A stretch of DNA of 64,000 bases. Origin: Hallerella sp963660435. GTDB lineage: Bacteria; Fibrobacterota; Fibrobacteria; Fibrobacterales; Fibrobacteraceae. Numbering within the stretch: position 1 is the first letter of the stretch; every line of letters begins with the position of its first letter. Below are positions 16,540 through 25,349 of this stretch, one piece after another. The notes under the pieces were generated by a model. That model searched no databases and was not told where the DNA came from. It saw only the letters and a program-made list of their open reading frames with translations. Location of the stretch: the NCBI GenBank assembly GCA_963660435.1, contig CAVKYI010000003.1, forward strand, positions 112,102 through 176,101, written 5' to 3'. Made by a program: the position numbers and the translations under genes.

Positions 16540-18385
16540 GCAAGTCCAGAACGATCTTTCGGTTCGCAATGTCAAGTCGCTTGTCTTCATGGCGACTGTC
16601 GGACTGATATTCTTTTGCCTGTCGATCCGATTGTTCTATCTGCAATCCGTCAGATACGAACAGAACTTGCAGAGCTCGGACGAGAACCGCTTGCGCCGCG
16701 TCGTCTTGAAGGCGGAACGCGGATTGATCTATGACAGGAACGGAAGGCTCCTGGTGGGAAACAGGCCGTCTTACCAGATAGTCGTGTTGCCTGCGGAAAT
16801 CCGGAAAATGTCTGCCGAGGCAAAGGATTCCCTTTTCCGCCGCCTGATCCTTTTAAAAGATTTCCATGGCGAGGCCATTTTCGATTCGGCAGTGGTCGAT
16901 ACGATGTTTCGGCGGAGCGGGTGGCGCTCTCACGGGACGCTCCGGATTCTGGAAGACGCTTCGGTGGAACAGGTTTCGATTGTCGAGGAACGTTCGGCGG
17001 AATTTCCCGGCGTGACGACCGTCGTGGAATCGAGGCGTTCCTATCCCTATGGCACGCTTGCCGCGCACTTGCTCGGATATACCGGCGAAATTTCGGACGA
17101 ACAGTTGGAAAGGCCCGAGTTTTCCAAGTATTCGCCAGGAGACCGTATCGGGCAGAAAGGGCTTGAAAAACAGTATGACGAAGAGTTTCGGGGCGAAGAC
17201 GGGGTAAAGTTTGTCGAAGTCGATGCCTATGGGCGCGAAGTCGGGCATATCGAGGGAATGCAGCATGTTTCCGCGGTTCCTGGCTACGGGATGATTACGA
17301 CAATCGATTTGGATGTCCAGAAGGCGGCCGAGGATGCCTTGCCCGATTCGATTCGAGGGGCGGTAGTCGCCCTTGATCCGCGGAACGGGGAAATTCTTGC
17401 GATGGTTTCTTCGCCGCGCCTCGATCCGAATATCTTTTCGCTCAAGCGTCGGGAACGCAATAAGGGGTGGGCCAAGGTCGCGCTGGATTCGACGCGTCCC
17501 CTGATGAACCGGGCGATTTCAGGGGTATATCCGCCGGCTTCGCCCTTCAAGCTTGTCACTGCGGGCGCGGGGCTTGAAAACGGACTGGTCCGGGGCGTTA
17601 CGCATTTTCCGAAGTCTTGCACGGGAGGCTTTACGTTTGGGGCCCGTTACCAGAAATGCTGGGGCGTGCATGGGAACCTGGATCTGGTGAATGCGCTGCG
17701 CCTTTCGTGCGACGTGTATTTTTACCAGCTTGGGCTGATGCTCGGCATGGAGCGTATCAACGAATTCGGAGGACGGTTTGGACTCGGGCATTCGCTTGGG
17801 ATAGACATTCCCGGTGAAAAGGGTGGCTGGCTTCCGGATTCCGCTTCGTTCAACGCTCGAAACAAGCGGAACGGTTGGCGATGGGCGCGCGGGCTGATAT
17901 TGAACCTCGCGATTGGGCAGGGACAGCTTGTGACGCCTCTCCAGGAAGCCGTTCTCGTCGGGGCGATGGCGACGGGTAAGGGAGTCTTTCGACCTCACCT
18001 GATGAAGGAGCTGCGGGATTTTGACGGCAATGTGGTCGGACGCTACATCCCCGAGAAGATCTTTGACGGCAAGATGAGCGAAATGACCCACGAGACTCTT
18101 CTTGCGGGGCTCGATTCCGTAGTGAATCATTCGGGAGGAACGGGACGTCGAGCGGCGATTCCGGGCATTCGCGTCGGCGGGAAGTCCGGGTCGGCGGAAT
18201 GGAAAAAGGGAGAAAAGACCCACGCCTGGTTTGTGGCGGTCGCTCCGCTTTACGATCCTGAAATCGCCGTGGCCGTTGTCCAGGAAGCGGCAGGCGGTGG
18301 CGGCTCCAAGTCGGCTCCGATTTGTCGGAAGGTGATGGAAGCCTATTTCGCATCGAAAGGAAACTTGTCGGAGGCGGAAAAGTGA
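16529..18385 (+). CDS. mrdA: Penicillin-binding protein 2 (peptidoglycan transpeptidase)
   Basis: A 618-residue class B PBP. A membrane helix (residues about 18-38) is followed by the dimerisation domain with ERGLIYDRNGRLLVGNRPSY, and then the transpeptidase domain. Active-site motifs are the serine of SPFK at residue 338 (in GVYPPASPFKLVTA), SCD at 393-395 in place of SxN, and KSG at 552-554 (GGKSGSAEW). These are the usual PBP2 variants. The protein cross-links new lateral wall as the partner of RodA. It overlaps mreD by 11 bases and rodA by 4, so the five genes are translationally coupled. Confidence 0.95.
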   Translation: MSLKQVQNDLSVRNVKSLVFMATVGLIFFCLSIRLFYLQSVRYEQNLQSSDENRLRRVVLKAERGLIYDRNGRLLVGNRPSYQIVVLPAEIRKMSAEAKDSLFRRLILLKDFHGEAIFDSAVVDTMFRRSGWRSHGTLRILEDASVEQVSIVEERSAEFPGVTTVVESRRSYPYGTLAAHLLGYTGEISDEQLERPEFSKYSPGDRIGQKGLEKQYDEEFRGEDGVKFVEVDAYGREVGHIEGMQHVSAVPGYGMITTIDLDVQKAAEDALPDSIRGAVVALDPRNGEILAMVSSPRLDPNIFSLKRRERNKGWAKVALDSTRPLMNRAISGVYPPASPFKLVTAGAGLENGLVRGVTHFPKSCTGGFTFGARYQKCWGVHGNLDLVNALRLSCDVYFYQLGLMLGMERINEFGGRFGLGHSLGIDIPGEKGGWLPDSASFNARNKRNGWRWARGLILNLAIGQGQLVTPLQEAVLVGAMATGKGVFRPHLMKELRDFDGNVVGRYIPEKIFDGKMSEMTHETLLAGLDSVVNHSGGTGRRAAIPGIRVGGKSGSAEWKKGEKTHAWFVAVAPLYDPEIAVAVVQEAAGGGGSKSAPICRKVMEAYFASKGNLSEAEK

Positions 18386-19653
18386 GAGGATCCGGGCGTT
18401 TTCTGAACAACAAGATGAAGATTGACTGGCTCTTTCTTGCGCTGGTCCTTGTCCTGACTTCGATTGGAATTCTCTTGGTCTATTCGGCGACGGCGAATTC
18501 GACCGCGGTCTGGTACACGGCTTGCTGGGCTCGCCAGATCGTGTATTTTTTCGGCGGAAGCCTGCTCGCCTTGCTGATTGCCCTGGTGCGTATCGACTAT
18601 TTGCAGCGCTTCGCGTACCCCTTGTATTTTGTCGTCGTCCTTCTTCTCGTGTTTATCGCGTTTGGCGGTGGCGATGCGGCAAAGGGGGCTGGTCGCTGGA
18701 TTGACCTGGGCGTCATCAAGATCCAGCCATCCGAATTTGCGAAGATAGCCTTTCTGCTTGCGATGTCGAAATGGCTATCGACGCATCGGGTAAACATCTT
18801 GCAGGCGAAGACCTTCATCGTTCCCTCCATCATCTTTTTCGTTCCCTTCGTGCTGGTTCTCAAACAGCCCGATTTGAGTACGGCGCTCGTGTTTACCGCG
18901 GTGACAATCGTTGGACTTTACTGGGCGGGGCTGACGCTTTCCGATCTCTTTCTGCTTCTTAGCCCTGTCGCCTCGGTGATTCTCTCCTATCCGCATATTC
19001 CGTATTCCCAAGTGCTTTGGGGACTTCTCCTCTGCGTCGTGTTTCTGGTGCTTCTGTTTCGAAAGTTGCCGAAGAAATTTATCATCGTCATCCTTTCCCT
19101 GAACATTGTCTGCGGCTATGCGAGCATGATGGCCTGGAATTCTCTCGAAGATCACCAGAGAAATCGCGTGATGACTTTTGTCGATCCGATGCGCGATCCG
19201 AAGGGTGCGGGCTACCAGGTCATACAGTCCGAAGTGGCGATTGGCAGCGGAGGACTTTTCGGGAAGGGTTTCGGGGAAGGGACGCAGACCAATCTGGCGT
19301 TCTTGCCGGAGGAACATACGGATTTTATTTTCAGCGTCCTGGGCGAGCAGTTCGGCTTTGTCGGATGCGTCACGTTGCTTGGCCTGTACTTCCTGTTTCT
19401 CTGGCGGGCCATTTCGATTTGCCGCTTGCATCTCGATCCTTTCGTAAATCATGTCGTATCGGGAGCCTGTACGATTTTTCTCTTCCACATGACGGTGAAT
19501 ATTTCGATGACGCTCGGCATGATGCCCGTAACCGGGCTTCCGCTTCCGTTCCTTTCGTATGGCGGATCGTTCCTCTTGACATGCATGATGCTTGTCGGGC
19601 TTCTGGTCAATATGCGCTACCAGGGAAGCCAGCTCGAAAGCAACTATGATTGA
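18382..19653 (+). CDS. rodA: Rod-shape glycosyltransferase RodA (SEDS family)
   Basis: A 423-residue SEDS protein with about ten membrane helices. It contains LVYSATA, GAGRWIDLGVIKIQPSEFAK, KQPDLSTALVF, DPKGAGYQVIQSEVAIGSGG and GLPLPFLSYGGSF, all family hallmarks; the Asp of the large loop needed for catalysis is within the AFLPEEHTDFIFSV region. RodA polymerises lipid II. I chose the GTG at 18382 because it sits in a GTGA overlap with the mrdA stop and has GGAGG about 8 bases upstream; the ATG at 18415 is an alternative that would remove eleven residues of N-terminal tail. Confidence 0.94.
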   Translation: MRGSGRFLNNKMKIDWLFLALVLVLTSIGILLVYSATANSTAVWYTACWARQIVYFFGGSLLALLIALVRIDYLQRFAYPLYFVVVLLLVFIAFGGGDAAKGAGRWIDLGVIKIQPSEFAKIAFLLAMSKWLSTHRVNILQAKTFIVPSIIFFVPFVLVLKQPDLSTALVFTAVTIVGLYWAGLTLSDLFLLLSPVASVILSYPHIPYSQVLWGLLLCVVFLVLLFRKLPKKFIIVILSLNIVCGYASMMAWNSLEDHQRNRVMTFVDPMRDPKGAGYQVIQSEVAIGSGGLFGKGFGEGTQTNLAFLPEEHTDFIFSVLGEQFGFVGCVTLLGLYFLFLWRAISICRLHLDPFVNHVVSGACTIFLFHMTVNISMTLGMMPVTGLPLPFLSYGGSFLLTCMMLVGLLVNMRYQGSQLESNYD

Positions 19654-19742
19654 ACTTGCATATCGGTAATTTTCAAGCAGAAATTCCCTTTCTGTAAATT
19701 TGGAGCGTTATCTCTTTTGGAACACTGAAAAGGGAGGTTTCC

Positions 19743-20453
19743 ATGTCTTTGCGAAACGGAATTTCAAGTTTTTTCTTTGGAAACGGATGTCTTGCCTGTC
19801 ATCGCGCCGGAGTCCCGCTTGACCCGTGGCTTTGTCCGGACTGTCGGGACGAGCTGCGCAGTCTCGCGAAAAGTCCTAGGCAGCCGAATCCGGACGTTCT
19901 TTGCCTGTATGCGATGACGCCATTGACAAAGGCGCTTGTCCATGGCCTAAAATACGGAAACATGCCGGGGCTTGCCGGTTATCTGGTAGCAAGCGCGTTG
20001 CGTGAAGCGGAAACGCTTGAAATCATTCGGAGTTGGGGCGCAAAGCCAGCCTTTGTCCCGGTTCCGCTCCATGCGGCCCGAATGCGGGAAAGAGGCTATA
20101 ACCAGGCGGAAAAGCTCGCCTGTTCCCTTGCCGGAAAGACGGGCGGTATCGTTTTCCGATCGCTTTTTCGGAAAACGTTTCGCGTTTCGCAGACGACGCT
20201 TTCCAAAACGGGACGGGCGAACAATGTCGCGGGAGCGTTTGGATGGAAAAAGCGGGTCTCCTGGCCCGATGGCTATACGCCAGTCATTGTCGATGACGTG
20301 TTTACGACGGGAGCGACGACAAGCGCCTGCCTATATGCTTTGGAAAAGGAAAATCTGGCGGGGCGCGCCAAGATCTGTACGCTGCTTCTCGAAGAAAGCG
20401 CGACGGCAAGAATCGACTTTGCCGCGGACTCCTCGACGGAATGGAACGTGTAG
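19743..20453 (+). CDS. ComF-family phosphoribosyltransferase-like protein
   Basis: A 236-residue protein with a four-cysteine zinc motif at the start (CLAC at 16-19 and CPDC at 31-34) and a C-terminal type I phosphoribosyltransferase fold. The PRPP loop VIVDDVFTTGAT is at residues 181-192, preceded by PVPLHAARMRERGYNQAEKL, the ComF signature. ComF/GntX proteins act in DNA uptake or recovery of damaged DNA, but their reaction is not settled. A GGGAGG Shine-Dalgarno precedes the ATG. The stop touches the 3' end of a tRNA-Ser gene on the other strand. Confidence 0.9.
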   Translation: MSLRNGISSFFFGNGCLACHRAGVPLDPWLCPDCRDELRSLAKSPRQPNPDVLCLYAMTPLTKALVHGLKYGNMPGLAGYLVASALREAETLEIIRSWGAKPAFVPVPLHAARMRERGYNQAEKLACSLAGKTGGIVFRSLFRKTFRVSQTTLSKTGRANNVAGAFGWKKRVSWPDGYTPVIVDDVFTTGATTSACLYALEKENLAGRAKICTLLLEESATARIDFAADSSTEWNV

Positions 20454-20534
20454 CGGAGGAAGAGGGACTCGAACCCCCAAGCCTTGCGGCGGCGGTTTTC
20501 AAGACCGCTGACTTACCAATTAGCCTATTCCTCC
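20454..20534 (-). tRNA. tRNA-Ser (anticodon TGA)
   Basis: On the minus strand the sequence folds as a cloverleaf: acceptor GGAGGAA / TTCCTCC, D arm GGCTAATTGGTAAGTC, anticodon stem GCGGT/ACCGC with loop CTTGAAA (anticodon TGA), a short class II variable arm GCC-GCAA-GGC, and T arm GGGGG-TTCGAGT-CCCTC. The long variable arm and the TGA anticodon identify it as tRNA-Ser for UCA codons. No CCA is encoded. It follows tRNA-Phe on the same strand. Confidence 0.93.
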
Positions 20535-20537
20535 AAA

Positions 20538-20568
20538 ACAAAAACCCTAGAAGCTTCCAGGGTTTTTG
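20538..20568 (-). terminator. Symmetrical hairpin between tRNA-Phe and tRNA-Ser
   Basis: AAAAACCCT and AGGGTTTTT form a perfect stem around the loop AGAAGCTTCC. On the minus strand, downstream of tRNA-Phe, it ends in GTTTTTGTTTT and looks like a Rho-independent terminator. Only about four bases separate it from the tRNA-Ser start. Confidence 0.6.
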
Positions 20569-20571
20569 GAG

Positions 20572-20644
<73 letters not shown>

Positions 20645-20657
20645 ATTTGATAGACCA

Positions 20658-20686
20658 AATTTAGCCTATTGTCGCGGAATTGTCAA
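20658..20686 (-). promoter_or_regulatory. Promoter of the tRNA genes
   Basis: On the minus strand a perfect TTGACA (20686-20681) and TAAATT (20663-20658) are 17 bases apart, about 14 bases before the first base of tRNA-Phe. This is a near-consensus promoter. Confidence 0.75.
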
Positions 20687-20790
20687 GGGAAAATCGTTGT
20701 AAAGCAAAATTTAACGCATTTTTTAATGATGGACAGGAATGTTTCGTATAAATTTAAAGCGGGATTGTTGTGGTTCGCTTTGGAGATTCA

Positions 20791-23205
20791 ATGAAAACGA
20801 TTCGATCCGCTATTTTTGCGACCGCTTTTGGAATTTTGACCGCCTGCTCGGACGATCCGTCCCGTGCCGAAGAAAATCCGCTTTCTTCGGACTCCGACTG
20901 GACGAATGGGGTATCTTCGAGTTCGCCGATCTTTTCGGGATCGTCGAGTTCGGGAACGGGAAAAGATGCCAGCAGTTCAAGCGAGGAAGTGCGTTGCGAT
21001 GCATTCTGGCAGGGAAATTCCACAATCCTCATCAACGAAATCCTTCCCGGAAATATCGATTGGCTGGATGACTTGGGCAACGATCCCGGCTGGGTGGAAC
21101 TTTACAATTCGTCTGCGGAACCCGTATCCCTTCGCGGTCTCGCTCTGGTCAAGAATACGTCGAGTCCGAGAAAATGGGTCTTTGGCGACGATACGATCCC
21201 GGCAAACGGTTTTCGCATCGTATTCGCTTCCAAGCGAGACTTGCCCACTCCTCTTGCGGGCAACGATTCCGATTCCCTGCATTTCCGTTCCCATACGAGC
21301 TGGAAACTGAAGGATTCCGGAGGGAGCCTCTTTCTGGTCGGTGAAAATTGCGGAGTTCTCGATTCGGTTTCGTATCCGGCTCTCGATGGGGGCATAAGCT
21401 GGGGAAAGACTTCGGATGGATGGAAATATTTCGCCTCGCCTACTCCGGAAGAAGACAATGCGAAAAGCCGCGGATTCGAAGGTTTCGTCTCGGTGCCCGT
21501 ATTTGAAAGCAGCGGTGGCTTTTACAGGGATTCCGTCGTGCTGACGCCTCCGTCCGCGGAAAGCGGTGCCGTTGTCCGCTGCACGTTCGACGGTTCCGCG
21601 CCAAGCGATTCGACGGAAGAAATGCGCGAAGTCAAGGTCTTGAAATCGAATACGGCTGTGCGCTGCGCCGCCTTTCAAGACGGGCTTATCACGAACAAGG
21701 TGGTGACGAACACCTACTTTATCGACGAAACGGTGAAAATGCCCGTTGTCGCCATCAGCGTGGATTCAGTCTTTTTCAGAAAGCATTACGTACAGACTCT
21801 TGCCTCTTCTCCAAGTGCCGCGGATCCGAACAAGACGGGGCTTTTTGCCGATGTCGAGCTCCCGATCCATGTGGAATATTTTGCGGAAGGAAGCGAAAGT
21901 TCGGAAAAGGCCTGGGAAGCGGATGCGGGAATCTCGCTGATGGGAAACTACAGTCGCCTGGAAAAGAAAAAATCCGTAGCGATCAAGATGGGAGAAGAAT
22001 ACAATTCCGGATGGCTCGACTATCCCCTGTTCGAAATCCGCAAGGCGACGAACAGCAAGTACAAGGCCTTTAACCTGCGAAACAACGGAAACCGTTTTGT
22101 CAGCGATTATATCGAGGATGCAATGGGTGGCGCGATTCTCGAAGGCAGTGGCGTGGATTACCAGAGAAGCAGGCAGGTCGTCGTGTTCTATAACGGAAAT
22201 TACTGGGGCATTCACGATATGCGGGAACGTTTCAACAAGAATTTTGTCGAAACGAATTACGGCTATGACGCCTCTTCGGTGAATTTTGTCAAGCATATCA
22301 ACCGCACGGTCACGGCGAGCAACGGGACGACGGACGATTACAAAAATCTTCTTGCGTTTGTGGCGCAGAGCGATCTCTCCGGGGAAAACAATTCGGCCTA
22401 TGGACAGATCAAGGCGCAGATGGATGTCGGAAATTTTGCGGATTACATGGCGGCTGAAATTTACTCGCACAACGGGGACTGGCCAAACAACAACGTCCGC
22501 GCATGGAAAAGTCCGGAACAGACATGGAAATTCATGATTTATGACTTGGACCACGGATACGATTGGACGTGGGCAACCTCGGGATTTGATCAAAGCACGA
22601 ACATGTTTGACTGGATCCGAAACGGCGGCTCCTATTCGGGAAAATGCTTTTCCAGTACATCGGGAGAGTGCTTCCATACCCTGTATGTGAAACTGATCCA
22701 GAATCCCGATTTCCGGCGGCTGTTCATCAACCGTTCGGCGATGATGCTCGAAAACTACCTGAACGCGGCAAATGTCGAAAAGACGGTCGATGCGATGGCC
22801 GGGACGATCGATGCGGACGAAATGACGCGGGACATTGAAAAGTTCGAGCAGGCGAATCGCTATTACCGGAATTCGTGCGGTGGTGGCTTTAGCAAGTCCG
22901 GTTCGTGCATCAAGTCGTGGGCGGCAAGTCGCGATGGGACTGTCCATGACGAATATGTCGAGGAGTTTGGGCTTGGCGAAGATGTTTCGGTTTCGATTGT
23001 CGCTCAGGGGAAAGGCTCGGTAAGCCTGGAAGGGAAAACGCTTCCGAACAGCTTTACCGGCAAGTTCTTTGGGGGCAACGCGATGGAACTTTTGGCCGTT
23101 CCCGCTTCGGGTGCGAAATTCGTGTCGTGGGAGGATGGCTCTACGTCAAATCCGCGCCTTGTAATCCCTGCAAACGGGGTCTCCTATGTCGCGATATTCG
23201 AATAG
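20791..23205 (+). CDS. CotH-domain lipoprotein with lamin-tail and FN3-like domains
   Basis: An 804-residue surface lipoprotein. The signal ends in the lipobox LTAC (cysteine near residue 19) and is followed by a Ser-rich linker (residues about 32-68). A lamin-tail-like domain (ILINEILPG ... GWVELYNSSAEPVSLRGL) covers about 75-200, a chitobiase C-terminal-like segment (VVRCTFDGSAPSDST) about 235-310, and a CotH kinase-like domain about 340-620, with LMGNYSRLEKKKSVAIKM, FNLRNNGNRFVSDYIEDAM and the metal site YDLDHGYDW near residue 583. The last 70 residues resemble a divergent InlB-type repeat. CotH proteins phosphorylate secreted proteins in spores; in Fibrobacter-like bacteria such lipoproteins may act on extracellular partners. 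The ATG at 20791 has GGAG five bases upstream. Confidence 0.85.
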   Translation: MKTIRSAIFATAFGILTACSDDPSRAEENPLSSDSDWTNGVSSSSPIFSGSSSSGTGKDASSSSEEVRCDAFWQGNSTILINEILPGNIDWLDDLGNDPGWVELYNSSAEPVSLRGLALVKNTSSPRKWVFGDDTIPANGFRIVFASKRDLPTPLAGNDSDSLHFRSHTSWKLKDSGGSLFLVGENCGVLDSVSYPALDGGISWGKTSDGWKYFASPTPEEDNAKSRGFEGFVSVPVFESSGGFYRDSVVLTPPSAESGAVVRCTFDGSAPSDSTEEMREVKVLKSNTAVRCAAFQDGLITNKVVTNTYFIDETVKMPVVAISVDSVFFRKHYVQTLASSPSAADPNKTGLFADVELPIHVEYFAEGSESSEKAWEADAGISLMGNYSRLEKKKSVAIKMGEEYNSGWLDYPLFEIRKATNSKYKAFNLRNNGNRFVSDYIEDAMGGAILEGSGVDYQRSRQVVVFYNGNYWGIHDMRERFNKNFVETNYGYDASSVNFVKHINRTVTASNGTTDDYKNLLAFVAQSDLSGENNSAYGQIKAQMDVGNFADYMAAEIYSHNGDWPNNNVRAWKSPEQTWKFMIYDLDHGYDWTWATSGFDQSTNMFDWIRNGGSYSGKCFSSTSGECFHTLYVKLIQNPDFRRLFINRSAMMLENYLNAANVEKTVDAMAGTIDADEMTRDIEKFEQANRYYRNSCGGGFSKSGSCIKSWAASRDGTVHDEYVEEFGLGEDVSVSIVAQGKGSVSLEGKTLPNSFTGKFFGGNAMELLAVPASGAKFVSWEDGSTSNPRLVIPANGVSYVAIFE

Positions 23206-23211
23206 AGTTTC

Positions 23212-23217
23212 TATAAT
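23212..23217 (+). promoter_or_regulatory. -10 element six bases before hisA ATG (leaderless candidate)
   Basis: A perfect TATAAT at 23212-23217 is followed by GTCGGC and the ATG at 23224. There is no Shine-Dalgarno sequence and only 18 bases separate the previous stop from the start codon. Confidence 0.5.
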
Positions 23218-23223
23218 GTCGGC

Positions 23224-24033
23224 ATGACTCTTTTTCGTCCCTGTATCGACATCCACCAAGGAAAGGTCAAGCAGATTGTCGGCGGAACGCTTTCCGATGC
23301 CGAAACGCCCTTGACGCATTTTACGAGCGAAAAGTCTCCCGACTATTACGCGAGCCTCTACAGGCGCGATGGTCTGAAGGGGGGACATGTGATCATGCTC
23401 GGAAAGGGCAACGCGGATGCGGCCAAGAAGGCTCTTTCCGCTTACCCTGGCGGTCTTCAGGTCGGCGGGGGAATCTCGCCCGAGAATGCGCAGGAGTTTC
23501 TTTCTGCGGGAGCGAGCCATGTGATTGTCACGAGCTGGATCTTTGACGGCGCGCATCTCGACTTGGAGAGGGTCAAGGAGCTTTCCCGTACGGTCGGGAA
23601 AGGAAGGCTCGTCCTGGACTTGAGCTGCCGGAAAACGCAGTCCGGATGGAACGTGGCGACGAACCGTTGGCAGACGGTAACCGATTCCGAGGTCTCGGAA
23701 AAGCTTCTGGATACATTGTCCGGTTATTGCGACGAATTTCTTATCCATGCGGCGGACGTAGAAGGGCTTTCGCGCGGAATGGACGAATCGCTGATACGCT
23801 TTCTCGCGAAGAACAGCCCGATTCCCGTCACATATGCCGGAGGCGCTCAGAATGTTTCGGATCTAGCGCGGTGCAGCGAGATTTCCGAAGATCGCGTCGA
23901 TTTGACCATCGGCAGTTCGCTCGATATCTTCGGCGGAACGGGAACGCGCTATGCGGATTGCGTCCGGTTCAACCGGGAAAAGCTTTCCTTTCCCGCTTGC
24001 CGAGAATCCGATACACGACAAGGCACACGATAA
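23224..24033 (+). CDS. hisA: ProFAR isomerase HisA, eukaryotic-type
   Basis: A 269-residue (beta/alpha)8 enzyme of histidine biosynthesis that isomerises ProFAR to PRFAR. The pattern FRPCIDIHQGKVKQIVGGTL, GGHVIMLGKGN, LQVGGGIS, ASHVIVTSWIF, FLIHAADVEGLSRGMDE and VTYAGGAQNVSDL is that of the HIS6-type HisA of fungi, plants and some bacteria, rather than the usual bacterial form. Key acids are the Asp of CIDIHQGK and that of HAADVEG. The end overlaps the end of the convergent MATE gene by 65 bases; the last residues (from about AGNAT-like SCRESDTRQGTR) are therefore constrained by both genes. No other his gene is in the window. Confidence 0.9.
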   Translation: MTLFRPCIDIHQGKVKQIVGGTLSDAETPLTHFTSEKSPDYYASLYRRDGLKGGHVIMLGKGNADAAKKALSAYPGGLQVGGGISPENAQEFLSAGASHVIVTSWIFDGAHLDLERVKELSRTVGKGRLVLDLSCRKTQSGWNVATNRWQTVTDSEVSEKLLDTLSGYCDEFLIHAADVEGLSRGMDESLIRFLAKNSPIPVTYAGGAQNVSDLARCSEISEDRVDLTIGSSLDIFGGTGTRYADCVRFNREKLSFPACRESDTRQGTR

Positions 24034-25312
24034 CGGAAAACAGCGAACCGATAGGCGCTGCAAGTCCCATCGGAGCGAGCGTCTCGGGGAAATACCTGGC
24101 GGCGAGCCATGTTCCCGGAACGCGGAAGATGATGATGGAAAGCGCATTGTGGATAAACGAAACGAAGGAGAGTCCGCGGGCGCAGAAATATCCGCTGAAG
24201 CTGAAATGAACCGCGGCGACGAGACAGTCGAGAACGTATGTTCGCAAATATTCCGTACCGTATCGGATTACGGCGGCTTCGTCCGTAAAGATTTCTAGAA
24301 CCGGTTCCGAAATCAGCTGGAACGCCAGGGCAAAGACAGCCCCGAAACTTGCGGCGATACCGATTCCTGCCCACAGAGTTCTCTTGGCCCGGAGCGATTC
24401 TCCCGCTCCGATGTTTTGCGCGGCGATTGCCGAAACCGTCGAAAGCATCGAAGAGGGGACGAGGAATAGAAAGCAGATGATCTTTTCGACGATGCCGACA
24501 GCGGCGGCGATTTCGAGACCGCGGCTGTTTGCAATCATCGTGATGAAGAGAAAGGAAACCTGGATGAACCCATCTTGCGCCGCGACAGGCGCTCCGATTC
24601 CCAGAATTCCGCGAAAGATGGTCCTGTTCGGACGCAGATCCCGCAGGGAAACCTGCACGCCGAATCTGGATTTTTTCGCGGCGACCAAAGAGATGACAAC
24701 GCTCAGCGTTTGCGCCATGACCGTGGCGAGAGCCGCTCCCTCTGCACCGAGGCGAAGACCTCCAATAAATGCGTAATCCAGCGCGATGTTGAAAAGACAG
24801 GCGACCGCGATGAAATACATCGGATGTCTGGAATCTCCCATTCCGCGGAAAACGGAAGCGATGACGTTATAGGCGACGATAAAGGGGATCCCGGCAAAGC
24901 ACACCTGCAAGTAGCGCACGGTTCCGTCGATGGCTTCGGGAGGTGTCCTTAACAAACCGACGATGTCCTTGCAGAAGAATAGCAGAATGCCGGTCAGAAA
25001 AACGGAAAGGATTCCGAATAAGGTAATCGTATTCCCGGTGATGCGCGAAACGCTCCGAAAGTTTTTCGCTCCGACCGAGCGCCCGACGAGGACCGTCGTT
25101 CCCATCGCAAGTCCGACGATGATGACCGTCAGGAAATGCATCACCTGGCTTCCGACGGCGACGGCAGTAATCGCTTCGGCGCTTTCAAATTGTCCGATGA
25201 TAAAGAGGTCGGCGAGACCGTAGAGCGTTTGCAGAAAATAGGAGATGAAAAAAGGAACGGAAAAAATGGCGATGTTCTTGAAAATACCGCCTTGCGTCAA
25301 GTTATATGGCAT
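23969..25312 (-). CDS. MATE family multidrug/Na+ antiporter
   Basis: A 447-residue membrane protein with twelve predicted helices in two similar halves. Family motifs include FFISYFLQTLYGLADLFIIG, AVAVGSQVMHFLTVIIVGLA, GTTVLVGRSVGAKN in the first half, and PVAAQDGFIQVSFLFITMIA and AAQNIGAGE in the second. MATE proteins export drugs or metabolites using Na+ or H+. It lies 37 bases downstream of the glycosyltransferase on the same strand and may belong to the end of that operon. Its 3' end overlaps that of hisA. Substrate unknown. Confidence 0.9.
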   Translation of the reverse strand: MPYNLTQGGIFKNIAIFSVPFFISYFLQTLYGLADLFIIGQFESAEAITAVAVGSQVMHFLTVIIVGLAMGTTVLVGRSVGAKNFRSVSRITGNTITLFGILSVFLTGILLFFCKDIVGLLRTPPEAIDGTVRYLQVCFAGIPFIVAYNVIASVFRGMGDSRHPMYFIAVACLFNIALDYAFIGGLRLGAEGAALATVMAQTLSVVISLVAAKKSRFGVQVSLRDLRPNRTIFRGILGIGAPVAAQDGFIQVSFLFITMIANSRGLEIAAAVGIVEKIICFLFLVPSSMLSTVSAIAAQNIGAGESLRAKRTLWAGIGIAASFGAVFALAFQLISEPVLEIFTDEAAVIRYGTEYLRTYVLDCLVAAVHFSFSGYFCARGLSFVSFIHNALSIIIFRVPGTWLAARYFPETLAPMGLAAPIGSLFSVIVCLVVYRILGKRERKAFPG

Positions 25313-25349
25313 AGTGGCCCAAATCTAGAATTTTTGCTTGCCTACGGAC

